Positions 8,369 to 16,522 of a stretch of 40,308 nt of DNA are shown piece by piece (positions within the stretch are counted from its first letter, which is position 1; every line of letters begins with the position of its first letter). The stretch covers positions 1 through 40,308 of the forward strand of contig JACRMS010000006.1 in the NCBI GenBank assembly GCA_016214845.1. The letters are read 5' to 3'. The translations under genes were made by a program, and so were the position numbers. Origin of the DNA: Nitrospirota bacterium (lineage in GTDB: Bacteria; Nitrospirota; Thermodesulfovibrionia; UBA6902). Under the pieces are notes generated by a model that did no database searches, was not told where the DNA came from, and saw only the letters and a list, made by a program, of their open reading frames with translations.

Positions 8369-9505
8369 ATGTACAACGTCACAGACACCGGAGTGTTAAA
8401 AACAGTTGAGAGTTGGTGTGTAACGATACCACTCCACGATAATGATAAACAGCCCTTTGATGAATCTACGGTTGATTCAATCTTGCAAGATATACTGCTT
8501 AACTATCCTGGTTTCAGTATTGCAAACTCTATGGGCTACTGGAAGGGCTCCGACAGAACGTACGTTGATAAAAATTATCAAATAATGATTGATGCAGTTC
8601 CCGACCAGTTGGAGGAATCCTCCAATTTTTTTGCAACATTAAAGCAAGATTTACAGACGCGTCTTCGCCAAGAAAAAATTTACATAACCAAACAAGATTC
8701 AAAGCAAGAGTTTCTGACCTTTCAAGAATTTTTCGACGACGTCGGCGTTCACGCGCATAGTCATGACTTAAGGCAAGAGGCTGCCGAGCTTGCGAAGAAG
8801 CTCGCAGGAAGTCTGGACTTTGTACTTCAGCGGTTGGGTTACGAAACTACAGCTCTTCGCCGAGATCATGAACAAAAGAAAATTATTTGGGAACGTAAAC
8901 TATGTGGAATCAAAATAAGATCCGAATTTGATGATTCATATCCTGATGTCAACATAATCGCAGCAGATCAATTCCTCAATATTGGTAACGCCATTCTTAG
9001 TGGTAAACCTTTTGTGCTTATTGGCACTTATGAGTTTCAATTCTATATTTTGGAAAAAAAACGTCGACGCAGCCTGGTTAAAGTAAATGAAACAATAATA
9101 AACTCTGCAAAATATACCAAATACTTTTCTCCTATAGAAGAACCATTGAGCACGACAGAGTTCATCGAGGACTTTACGATGTCTGTTTTTGTAAATTGGC
9201 TCATATTACGGGACGAAGGCTTCTTGCCGAACGAGATAAAAATTAGCGTTGGTGGAGACGGGTCTTTACAGATTGGTTTGAGCGACATCGGTAGGATTAT
9301 GCTTCATTGCCCGGCAGCTATTCCCGAAAAGATTGTGCAAACAGAAATCATTAGATGCTTGTCCATTGCCATAAATCATTCAGAAACTAATACTATTGAC
9401 CCAATCGCAGTGCTACAAGCAAAAGCCAACAACAATTATATCCTTAAACGCGCGTTCGTGCGTAGCCTTTTAAGAAAAATACATGACCAAAAGAAAGAAA
9501 TCTAA
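8369..9505 (+). CDS. Hypothetical protein of the island
   Basis: A 378-residue protein I do not recognise. It has no signal peptide, no clear membrane helix and no cysteine motif. The N-terminal third is acidic with the phrase NYPGFSIANSMGYWKGSDRTYVDKNYQIMIDAVPD, the middle is rich in charged helices (about residues 125-180), and the C-terminus is basic (RAFVRSLLRKIHDQKKEI). VGGDGSLQIGLSDIGRIMLH near residue 290 is the most strand-like conserved-looking segment. Base composition is more AT-rich than aspS. No good ribosome binding site precedes the ATG. Its place beside a PDDEXK nuclease and a recombinase suggests accessory, perhaps defence-related, cargo; that is inference. Confidence 0.7.
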   Translation: MYNVTDTGVLKTVESWCVTIPLHDNDKQPFDESTVDSILQDILLNYPGFSIANSMGYWKGSDRTYVDKNYQIMIDAVPDQLEESSNFFATLKQDLQTRLRQEKIYITKQDSKQEFLTFQEFFDDVGVHAHSHDLRQEAAELAKKLAGSLDFVLQRLGYETTALRRDHEQKKIIWERKLCGIKIRSEFDDSYPDVNIIAADQFLNIGNAILSGKPFVLIGTYEFQFYILEKKRRRSLVKVNETIINSAKYTKYFSPIEEPLSTTEFIEDFTMSVFVNWLILRDEGFLPNEIKISVGGDGSLQIGLSDIGRIMLHCPAAIPEKIVQTEIIRCLSIAINHSETNTIDPIAVLQAKANNNYILKRAFVRSLLRKIHDQKKEI

Positions 9506-9590
9506 TCAACAATCTGCTCATTTTAGTGCAACCTAATTATTTATAACTAAATCTATGCTACAGCGCCGACGGCTTCAACGTTACATCCCC

Positions 9591-9803
9591 CTACTGCAAA
9601 ACCCCAAAAACAAACTCCCCTTCCTTTGCAATATGCCACTTATTCCCCGGCTTAAAATAAACAGTCCCTTTTGTCAGTTGTGTCGGCCCTGACGCATCAT
9701 ATAAAGAAAAATCATTTGTTTTTTTCAATGATTTTTGTATAGTAAACATGGGCTTTGTTTCAGCAATTTTAATAATCCGGATTTTAAAGGGGTTTTTCCG
9801 CAC
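9591..9803 (-). CDS. Short minus-strand frame, possible gene remnant
   Basis: A 70-codon frame starting at a GTG, product not recognised. It ends VYFKPGNKWHIAKEGEFVFGVLQ-like (split here: KPGNKWHIAKEGEF, then VFGVLQ), which reads like the C-terminal end of a real protein. The frame stays open upstream into the antisense of the neighbouring nuclease gene without a better start. It may be the tail of a gene truncated when the nuclease gene arrived, or chance. It accounts for most of the 329-base gap between the two larger genes. Confidence 0.25.
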   Translation of the reverse strand: MRKNPFKIRIIKIAETKPMFTIQKSLKKTNDFSLYDASGPTQLTKGTVYFKPGNKWHIAKEGEFVFGVLQ

Positions 9804-9834
9804 CAGTTCAAACGCAGTAAAAATATAATCGTGT

Positions 9835-10833
9835 ATGCCGAAGAAAAAGTATTTACCATCTGTGACTAATCAACGTCTTTCATCTGAGCAGAACTATAAA
9901 AACTTATTGCAAGAGTTGAAAGGTATTCTTGCTAAAGCCAAATATGCAGCCTATAAAGCTGTTGACAATATCAGGGTGCAAACTTACTGGCAACTGGGCG
10001 AGCGGATCGTCAGAGAAGAGCTTAAACACAAAGACCGCGCTGATTATGGAAAGATATTAATTATAAATTTGGCTAAAGACTTAGACGTTGGTGAGCGGCT
10101 TCTATACGAAATAGTAAAGTTTTATAGAGTATATCCAATTATGCACACAGTGCGTGCAGAATTAAGTTGGAGTCATTACGGCCATTTAATTGAGCGTGAG
10201 AATAGCAAGGAACGAGCTTTCTATCAAAATCAGGCAATCTTAAACTCCTGGAGCGTCCGGGAACTAAAACGGCAAATTAAGGCCACTCTCTATGATAATA
10301 CGCCACGGCAGGAAATCGAAGATATTTTTAAGACTAAATTGCCAGCAGTGGACACGCAGAAGGTTTTCAAAAACACTTACGATTTCCGCCCGTTTATAGA
10401 ACTTCACCCTGAGAAAAGCGAAAAGGCCCTGGAAAACAAGATACTGGAAAACTTTGAAATGTTTCTGCGCGAGTTAGGTGAAGATTTCAGCATCTTGGGA
10501 CGGCAGGTCCCGCTTAAAATAGACGGGGAGACACACTATATTGACATCGTTTTATATCATCGCGGCATTCCCTGCATGGTGCTTGTAGACCTTAAAATCG
10601 GTAAGTTGGATAGCCGTGACATTGGCCAGATGAATAAATATGTTGGCTATTATCGGCGCAATAAACAGTATACGCATGAAAAGGAAACGATCGGGCTTAT
10701 TATTTGCCGTGAGGCTGGACGAGAAGAAATTACCTACGCCCTGGACGGATTGGAAGAAAAGATATTTGTAGCCAAGTATAAGGTAAAGCTACCAAGCAAC
10801 GAGAAAATAAAGAGAGCGCTAAAGAAATTATGA
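9835..10833 (+). CDS. DUF1016 family PDDEXK nuclease (YhcG-like)
   Basis: A 332-residue protein of the DUF1016/YhcG family. Residues about 20-160 match the N-terminal domain (YWQLGERIVREE, LSWSHYGHLI, SWSVRELKRQI). The C-terminal domain (about 215-320) is a PDDEXK nuclease fold: YIDIVLYHRGIPCMVLVDLKIGKLDS supplies the Asp and the Asp-x-Lys catalytic pair, followed by GQMNKYVGYY. Family members occur in defence islands and beside restriction-modification and mobile genes; the exact role is poorly known. No ribosome binding site is visible; a TATAAT at about 9824-9829 lies very near the ATG, so the message could be almost leaderless. It sits directly upstream of the recombinase. Confidence 0.88.
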   Translation: MPKKKYLPSVTNQRLSSEQNYKNLLQELKGILAKAKYAAYKAVDNIRVQTYWQLGERIVREELKHKDRADYGKILIINLAKDLDVGERLLYEIVKFYRVYPIMHTVRAELSWSHYGHLIERENSKERAFYQNQAILNSWSVRELKRQIKATLYDNTPRQEIEDIFKTKLPAVDTQKVFKNTYDFRPFIELHPEKSEKALENKILENFEMFLRELGEDFSILGRQVPLKIDGETHYIDIVLYHRGIPCMVLVDLKIGKLDSRDIGQMNKYVGYYRRNKQYTHEKETIGLIICREAGREEITYALDGLEEKIFVAKYKVKLPSNEKIKRALKKL

Positions 10834-10896
10834 AATATTGCACACAGCGTGTGCAGAATTTATTTGCGAATCCCTCCGGGCTTCTATACAACCAAC

Positions 10897-11427
10897 ATGA
10901 TTAAAAAATACAAATCCGTTGCAGTCTATGCACGGGTATCAACCGACAAGCAAAAAGTTGATATGCAGCTCCAGGAGCTCAACGATTTTATTAAACGCTC
11001 CGGATGGAAGCTTTATAAGCAATACATAGATCACGGTTACACCGGCGCGAATACGAAACGTCCGGACTTCTCTAACATGCTGATCGATGCCAGACAACGG
11101 AAGTTTGATATCCTGGTAGTCTGGAAGCTCGACCGGCTGAGCAGGTCCTTGAAGGACCTGCTCAATACTTTAGACGACCTCGGGCACCTCGGCATTGATT
11201 TTATTTCTTATGATAATCACCTGAACACATCCACGCCGACCGGCAAACTTGTCTTTCAGATCATCGGCGCAGTTGCGGAGTTTGAGAAGGACATTATCCG
11301 GGAAAGGGTAAAGGCTGGGCTTAACAATGCTAAAAGCAAAGGGAAGCAGCTTGGGCAGGCCGACAATACCAGAGTTGATGAAAAGCAGTTGAAAGAACTG
11401 AGCATCAAGCTGGATATAGTGGAATAA
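10897..11427 (+). CDS. Serine site-specific recombinase with an aspS-derived C-terminus
   Basis: Resolvase/invertase family enzyme that cuts and rejoins DNA through a serine. I chose the ATG at 10897 (MIKKYKSVAVYARVSTDKQ); a longer frame opens at 10849 but adds a non-family N-terminus. YARVSTDKQ contains the catalytic Ser; VVWKLDRLSRSLKD and AEFEKDIIRERVKAGLNNAKSKGKQLG are the conserved core and helix E. The family's helix-turn-helix DNA-binding domain (about 45 residues) should follow but is absent. After GQADNTR the protein ends [17 protein letters not shown], the exact C-terminus of AspRS, with 52 of 54 bases shared. The protein is therefore a fusion created at the integration border, about 176 residues. 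Activity is uncertain. Confidence 0.88.
   Translation: MIKKYKSVAVYARVSTDKQKVDMQLQELNDFIKRSGWKLYKQYIDHGYTGANTKRPDFSNMLIDARQRKFDILVVWKLDRLSRSLKDLLNTLDDLGHLGIDFISYDNHLNTSTPTGKLVFQIIGAVAEFEKDIIRERVKAGLNNAKSKGKQLGQADNTRVDEKQLKELSIKLDIVE
11374..11427 (+). repeat. att-like direct repeat, right border of the island
   Basis: Second copy of the aspS 3' end, differing from 8109-8162 at two positions (T for A at 11376 and G for C at 11400). It forms the last codons of the recombinase frame. Flanking bases on both sides differ from those around the aspS copy. Confidence 0.88.
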
Positions 11428-11745
11428 TACCTAAATCGATTGAATCAGCAAATAAAGATATAAAGATCAGGCAATCAGAAATGCCGTTTTATGCTTTAAC
11501 TCTTTGAAATTTCGATGCATCCGGTTTAATGGCAATAAAAATAAGCAAAGATTATAAATTAATTTAAATTTTTATATTGACTCTGTATAACCTCTTTCAT
11601 ATTATAGGTACTCGTTAATTCTTCTTCATACGATTTTTTAAGGATTAATACCACAAACGGATTCTGCCTATTTAATTAATAGGAGTTTATTTTTAAAGAA
11701 ACAGGTTTTTATTATCTTTCATAATTAAGTGAAAAGGAGACGCAA
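11428..11745. promoter_or_regulatory. AT-rich upstream region of adk with a sigma-70-type promoter
   Basis: These 318 bases contain no gene. TTGACT at 11577-11582 and TATTAT at 11600-11605 are spaced by 17 bases, a good match to a housekeeping promoter, giving a leader of roughly 130 bases before adk. The rest is AT-rich. This is the most likely promoter for adk and possibly sat. Confidence 0.6.
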
Positions 11746-12390
11746 ATGAGACTTGTATTGTTAGGAGCCCCGGGGGCCGGAAAAGGCACTCAGGCAAAAA
11801 AACTCATAGAGAAATACGGCATACCTCAGATTTCCACAGGTGATATCCTGAGAAAGGCCGTTGCAGACGGCACCCCGCTCGGAAAAGAAGCAAAATCATA
11901 TATGGACTCAGGCGGACTTGTCCCTGATTCCGTTGTTATAGGACTGGTAAAGGAAAGAATTGCCCAGGATGATTGCAAGAAGGGTTATATCCTGGACGGC
12001 TTTCCAAGGACTACACCACAGGCCGAGGCGCTCGACAAAGTCCTGGTCGAGATGAAAGCCCCCCTTGATACAGCGCTCAGCGTGGACGTCGATATGGACA
12101 TCCTCATGAAGAGACTTACCGGCAGAAGGACCTGCAAGGGCTGCCAGCAGATGTACAATATCTATTTCGGCGCACCAAAAAAAGAAGGCACCTGCGATAA
12201 GTGCGGCGGAGAGCTTTTTCAGAGGGCCGACGACAAAGAAGAGACGATAAAAAACAGGCTTGCCGTATATGAGAAATCCACTGCGCCCCTCATGGACTAT
12301 TACGGCAAGAAAAACATACTGAAATCAGTCCAGGGGATGGGGAGCGTTGACGAGATATTCAATAAAGTCTGTAAGATTCTTGGATCTTAA
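11746..12390 (+). CDS. adk: Adenylate kinase
   Basis: A 214-residue enzyme that interconverts ATP + AMP and 2 ADP. The P-loop GAPGAGKGTQA starts at residue 7; STGDILR and DGFPRT are the AMP-binding motifs; GRRTC starts the lid. The lid carries four cysteines (Cys130, 133, 150, 153), so it is the zinc-binding long form. AAGGAG precedes the ATG. In sulfate reducers, AprBA releases AMP for every sulfate, and Adk is needed to return it to ADP, which explains its place ahead of sat. All nine arginines use AGA or AGG. Confidence 0.97.
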   Translation: MRLVLLGAPGAGKGTQAKKLIEKYGIPQISTGDILRKAVADGTPLGKEAKSYMDSGGLVPDSVVIGLVKERIAQDDCKKGYILDGFPRTTPQAEALDKVLVEMKAPLDTALSVDVDMDILMKRLTGRRTCKGCQQMYNIYFGAPKKEGTCDKCGGELFQRADDKEETIKNRLAVYEKSTAPLMDYYGKKNILKSVQGMGSVDEIFNKVCKILGS

Positions 12391-12420
12391 TATAACTAAA
12401 CACAACTTAAGGAGGAAGAA

Positions 12421-13620
12421 ATGTCATTAATTAAGCCACATGGTTCAGATAAACTGAATCCACTATTTGTCTATGACACGGCTGAAAATGAAGCCCTTCA
12501 GAAGAAGGCTGAAAAAATGGCTTCTATTGTTGTAAGCTCAGCTGCCGCAGCTAATGCAGTTATGCTGGGCGGCGGTTATTTTAACCCTTTAACAGGCTAC
12601 ATGAATAAAGCCGATGCTCTGTCAGTTGCCAATAATATGAAGACAACATCCGGTCTGTTCTGGCCTGTTCCGATTTTAAACCTGGTCAAAGAGACAAACG
12701 GCGTTAAAGCCGGTGATACCATAGCGCTTAAAGACCCAAACGTTGAAGGCAACCCAATTCTCGCGGTTATGGATGTGAAAGCGGTTGAAGAATTCAGCGA
12801 CGCTGAGATCGAGTTGATCTCTGAAAAGGTTTTCCGCCCCAATCATAAGGAAGCACATCCGGGTGTTGACACATTTAAAGCCCAGGGCAAGGTTTGCCTT
12901 TCCGGTCCGATCAAAGTATTAAACTTCTCTTACTTCCAGGATGAATTCCCGGACACCTTCCGTACCGCAGTAGAAATCCGCAATGAAATTGCTGAGCGCG
13001 GCTGGAAGAAAATTGTTGCCTTCCAGACCCGTAACCCGATGCATCTGGCCCACGAAGAACTCTGCCATATGGCTATGGACCGTTTAGGTTGTGACGGCCT
13101 GGTAATTCACATGCTGCTTGGTAAATTGAAGAAGGGAGACATCCCTGCTCCTGTTCGTGATGCCGCAATCCGTAAAATGGTCGAGCTGTACTTCCCGAAG
13201 AACAGCGCAATGGTTACCGGTTACGGTTTCGATATGCTTTATGCAGGCCCGCGCGAAGGTGTATTGCACGCCATATTCCGTCAGAACATGGGCGCAACCC
13301 ACTTCATCGTTGGTCGTGACCATGCAGGTGTTGGTGATCACTACGGTCCATTCGACGCGCAGAAGATCTTCGATGAAGAAGTGCCTAAAGGCGCCCTGTT
13401 GATCGAGATCTTCAAGGCTGACCACACTGCGTACTCGAAGAAACTGGGCAAGGTCATGATGATGTGTGAAGCGCCTGATCATACAAAAGAAGACTTCGTT
13501 CTGCTTTCAGGCACAAAAGTTCGTGAAATGTTAGGCAAGGGCATTGCGCCGCCTAAAGAATTTTCACGTCCTGAAGTGGCTGAAATTCTGATTAAATATT
13601 ATCAGAGTCTCGAAAATTAA
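12421..13620 (+). CDS. sat: Sulfate adenylyltransferase (ATP sulfurylase)
   Basis: A 399-residue homo-oligomeric type enzyme: ATP + sulfate gives APS + PPi, the activation step of dissimilatory sulfate reduction. QTRNPMHLAH (residues 202-211) is the ATP-binding motif and GRDHAGVGDHYG (from 298) the second conserved motif. No APS kinase domain is fused. TAAGGAGG supports the start. All 13 arginines use CGT or CGC, whereas adk (9 of 9) and aprB (7 of 7) next to it use only AGA or AGG, which suggests sat came from another lineage or is under different codon selection. A 146-base gap with two small hairpins separates it from aprB. Confidence 0.97.
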   Translation: MSLIKPHGSDKLNPLFVYDTAENEALQKKAEKMASIVVSSAAAANAVMLGGGYFNPLTGYMNKADALSVANNMKTTSGLFWPVPILNLVKETNGVKAGDTIALKDPNVEGNPILAVMDVKAVEEFSDAEIELISEKVFRPNHKEAHPGVDTFKAQGKVCLSGPIKVLNFSYFQDEFPDTFRTAVEIRNEIAERGWKKIVAFQTRNPMHLAHEELCHMAMDRLGCDGLVIHMLLGKLKKGDIPAPVRDAAIRKMVELYFPKNSAMVTGYGFDMLYAGPREGVLHAIFRQNMGATHFIVGRDHAGVGDHYGPFDAQKIFDEEVPKGALLIEIFKADHTAYSKKLGKVMMMCEAPDHTKEDFVLLSGTKVREMLGKGIAPPKEFSRPEVAEILIKYYQSLEN

Positions 13621-13766
13621 ATTTAGGTCTTATTGCCCTTTTTGCTGAAATTTGTTTCGCCGAAAGGGGGTGTTAATCATAGATCAGTAAAGGCAACTAT
13701 TTTTAGTTGCAACAAATTTAAACATAGCTTAATTTAAGCTGTAAAACCAAAAAAGGAGGTATTACA

Positions 13767-14186
13767 ATGCCAAGTTTCGTAATCACAGAAAAATGTGACG
13801 GTTGTAAGGCACAGGACAAGACTGCATGTCAGTATATTTGTCCTCATGATTTAATGGCCCTTAACAGGGAAAAGATGAAGGCTTATAATCAGGAGCCGGA
13901 GCAGTGCTGGGAGTGCTTTAATTGTGTAAAAATATGCCCTCAGCAGGCTATCGAGGTGAGAGGTTATTCAGACTTCGTTCCACTTGGGTCCAGCACAATC
14001 CCGATGAGAGGCACAGACTCCATCATGTGGACGATCAAATTCAGGAACGGTGTAATGAAGAGGTTCAAATTCCCGATCAGGACCACCGTGGAAGGTTCCG
14101 TTGATCCTTATGCAGGAAAGCCTGCGCCGGACTTCTCAACAATCAAACAACCAGGGCTCTTTACCGCCCCGGCAAGAAAAGAATAA
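13767..14186 (+). CDS. aprB: Adenylylsulfate (APS) reductase, beta subunit
   Basis: A 139-residue iron-sulfur subunit carrying two [4Fe-4S] clusters that pass electrons to the FAD of AprA. Cysteines are arranged as CDGCKAQDKTACQYICP and CWECFNCVKICP, matching the AprB pattern with the insertion in the first set. The C-terminal tail (from GTDSIMWTIKFRNG) wraps the alpha subunit in known structures. AAGGAGG precedes the ATG. The gene is 19 bases ahead of aprA and clearly cotranscribed with it. Confidence 0.97.
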   Translation: MPSFVITEKCDGCKAQDKTACQYICPHDLMALNREKMKAYNQEPEQCWECFNCVKICPQQAIEVRGYSDFVPLGSSTIPMRGTDSIMWTIKFRNGVMKRFKFPIRTTVEGSVDPYAGKPAPDFSTIKQPGLFTAPARKE

Positions 14187-14205
14187 TTAAGGAGGTGAAC
14201 ATATA

Positions 14206-16209
14206 ATGGAAAAAGAAACTTGTACGTTTTCATATTGTAAAAAACCGGAAGTAACAGAAGTTGAATGTGATCTCCTTATCATGGGCGGCGGTATGGCAGG
14301 CTGCGGAGCAGCTTTCGAAGCATGCCGTTGGGCCAATGAAAAAGGACTGAAGGTTGTTCTCGTTGACAAGGCTGCAACAGACAGAAGTGGCGCGGTCGCA
14401 ATGGGTCTGTCAGCTATCAATACATACATCGGCGAGAATAAATGCGAAGATTATGTCAGGTACGTAAGAAACGACTTGATGGGCATCATCAGGGAAGACC
14501 TCGTGTTTGACCTCGGAAGACACGTTGATGACAGCGTCCAGCTCTTTGAAGAGTGGGGACTTCCGATCTGGAAGAAAGGCGATGACGGATTTTCTCTCGA
14601 CGGCTTCCAGGCAAAAGACGCAGGCAAGGCCTCTTTAAAAGACGGCGGCACGCCGGTCAGATCAGGTAAATGGCAGATAATGATCAACGGTGAGTCCTAT
14701 AAAGTTATCGTTGCAGAGGCTGCAAAGAGGGCACTTCAGACCAACCGGGAGAAAACCGGAATGGCGCAGAACCACTTTGAAAGGGTATTCATTGTTAAGG
14801 CCGTAAAAGATACAAACGGCAAGAACGTAGCAGCAGCTATCGGATTCAGCACAAGAGAAAACAAGATCTATTCCTTTAAAGCAAAGGCAATGATCTGTGC
14901 AACAGCAGGAGCAGTTAACTGCTTCAGGCCGAGGTCGGTCGGTGAAGGTATGGGAAGGACCTGGTACCCGGTATTCAGCTCCGGTTCAGGTTATGCCTTC
15001 GGAATGCAGGCCGGCGCTGAGCTGACCCTGATGGAAAACAGGTTCGTGCCAGCAAGATTTAAAGATGGATACGGCCCTGTCGGCGCATGGTTCCTGTTCT
15101 TCAAAGCAAAGGCAACAGACAGCTTCGGAGAAGACTATTGTACCAATAAGGAATATTTTGACGACGCGGTAGCAAGATATGGAGACTATGCAAAGGGTCT
15201 CGGCACGGCCATCAGAAACCATCTCATGATGAGGGCCATGAAGGACGGCAAAGGCCCGATCCTTATGCAGACACCAACTGCTATGGCAGCTTTGGGTGCA
15301 GCTTTTAAAGAGAAGCTCGGTGACAAAGAAGGCGCCAAGAAGATGAAACATCTTGAGGCAGAGGCATGGGAAGACTTTCTTGACATGGCTATCGGACAGG
15401 CATCCCTCTGGGCTGCAAAGAACATTGAGCCGGACAAGAGCACTTCCGAGATCATGCCGACTGAGCCATATCTCCTCGGTTCACACGCAGGCTGCGCAGG
15501 ATTCTGGGTAAGCGGCCCTGGCGATATCGCAGGCACCCCGGACCATTACTCCTGGGGCTATAACAGGATGTCCACAGTCCCCGGCCTCTTCATGGCAGGC
15601 GACGTTGTCGGCGCATCAGGCCACAAATTCTCATCAGGCTCACACTCGGAAGGAAGGCTGGCAGCCAAGTCTGCAATAGCTTACATCCTTGATAATGCAA
15701 GCTACAAGCCTTCGCCAAAGATGTCCCTTGACGAGATCTCGGCTGAGCTCTATCTGCCGTTTGAGATCTATGAGAAATACAAAACATATACAACAGAGCC
15801 GGGCGTCAATCCGCACTATATCGGACCAAAAGCTCTTCAGGCGAGACTGATGAAGATCGCTGATGAATACTTCGGCGGAGTAGCCACATGGTACATGACT
15901 TCAAAGACCATGTTAGAAGAAGGTTTAAGACTGCTTGAGATGCTCAAAGAGGATGCAAACAAGATGGCGGCATCCAACCTCCATGAGCTCTTAAGGTGCT
16001 TCGAGAACTACCACAGAATTCTGTCGGTCGAGGCACATGCAAGGCATATCCTCTTCAGGGAAGAATCCAGATACCCTGGTTACTACTACAGAGGCGACCA
16101 CAACAAGATCGATGATACGAACTGGAAATGCTTCACAAACTCCAAGTATGATGCAGAAACCAATAACTGGGAGTTAAAGAAGGTCCCGTACGTTCAGATG
16201 GTTAAGTAA
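14206..16209 (+). CDS. aprA: Adenylylsulfate (APS) reductase, alpha subunit
   Basis: A 667-residue flavoprotein of the fumarate reductase superfamily that reduces APS to sulfite and AMP in the cytosol. The Rossmann FAD motif LLIMGGGMAGCGAAFEA is at about residue 25. Conserved AprA segments follow: RSGAVAMGLSAIN, ATAGAVNCFRPRSVGEGMGR, and near residue 470 GDVVGASGHKFSSGSHSEGR. Length is normal for the family. AAGGAGG precedes the ATG. It depends on QmoABC, encoded downstream, for quinol electrons. A 367-base gap follows. Confidence 0.98.
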   Translation: MEKETCTFSYCKKPEVTEVECDLLIMGGGMAGCGAAFEACRWANEKGLKVVLVDKAATDRSGAVAMGLSAINTYIGENKCEDYVRYVRNDLMGIIREDLVFDLGRHVDDSVQLFEEWGLPIWKKGDDGFSLDGFQAKDAGKASLKDGGTPVRSGKWQIMINGESYKVIVAEAAKRALQTNREKTGMAQNHFERVFIVKAVKDTNGKNVAAAIGFSTRENKIYSFKAKAMICATAGAVNCFRPRSVGEGMGRTWYPVFSSGSGYAFGMQAGAELTLMENRFVPARFKDGYGPVGAWFLFFKAKATDSFGEDYCTNKEYFDDAVARYGDYAKGLGTAIRNHLMMRAMKDGKGPILMQTPTAMAALGAAFKEKLGDKEGAKKMKHLEAEAWEDFLDMAIGQASLWAAKNIEPDKSTSEIMPTEPYLLGSHAGCAGFWVSGPGDIAGTPDHYSWGYNRMSTVPGLFMAGDVVGASGHKFSSGSHSEGRLAAKSAIAYILDNASYKPSPKMSLDEISAELYLPFEIYEKYKTYTTEPGVNPHYIGPKALQARLMKIADEYFGGVATWYMTSKTMLEEGLRLLEMLKEDANKMAASNLHELLRCFENYHRILSVEAHARHILFREESRYPGYYYRGDHNKIDDTNWKCFTNSKYDAETNNWELKKVPYVQMVK

Positions 16210-16221
16210 GTTGATGTCATT

Positions 16222-16257
16222 TGGGGAGGGCGATGCCCTCCCCAATCTTTTTCTTTC
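16222..16257 (+). terminator. Probable terminator after aprA
   Basis: GGGGAGGG at about 16223 pairs with CCCTCCCC at about 16236-16243 around a short loop, followed by a T-rich run. It would end or attenuate the sat-apr transcript before qmoA. Confidence 0.6.
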
Positions 16258-16261
16258 TTTG

Positions 16262-16322
16262 TGTCACCCTGAACTTGTTTCAGGGTCTAAGAACAGAGAT
16301 GCTGATATATATTCAGCATGAC
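16262..16322. repeat. REP-like double hairpin, copy A
   Basis: A 61-base unit with two hairpins (CCCTGAA...TTCAGGG and GCTGA...TCAGC), flanked by GTCA and TGAC. About 56 of 61 bases match the copy at 16462-16522. Confidence 0.75.
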
Positions 16323-16330
16323 TGCGTATA

Positions 16331-16365
16331 ATTGCAAGATACAAATTGCAAATTGCAAAATCATA
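16331..16365. repeat. AT-rich heptanucleotide array
   Basis: Period-7 units ATTGCAA, GATACAA, ATTGCAA, ATTGCAA, AATCATA between the two REP-like units. Confidence 0.6.
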
Positions 16366-16461
16366 AATTTTTGTAATGTGTAATTTTCATGTTGCAATTA
16401 ACAACCAAGTTGTATATATTCTTAATCCAATCAGGCAAGATGCCTGTCAAAAACAAGTAAA

Positions 16462-16522
16462 TGTCACCCTGAACTTGTTTCAGGGCCTAAGAGTAGAGAT
16501 GCTGAAATAAATTCAGCATGAC
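16462..16522. repeat. REP-like double hairpin, copy B
   Basis: Direct repeat of 16262-16322, exactly 200 bases further on and the same length, with about five substitutions, several of them in loops. Confidence 0.75.

Larger units (their letters stand above)
8163..11427. mobile_element. 3.3-kb integrated island at the 3' end of aspS
   Basis: The segment lies between two copies of the 54-bp aspS tail and carries an unrecognised gene, a short minus-strand frame, a DUF1016 nuclease gene and a serine recombinase gene. Its own recombinase and the att-like repeats at both edges support mobility. Several genes lack clear ribosome binding sites, unlike the flanking core genes. Whether the recombinase shown here caused the integration is inference, since small serine recombinases usually use shorter sites. 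The island separates aspS from the sulfate-reduction operon. Confidence 0.8.

Noticed and set aside
10849-10896. Longer recombinase start at 10849
   Set aside because: The added 16 residues do not resemble the family N-terminus and cover a hairpin leader; the ATG at 10897 gives the canonical start.
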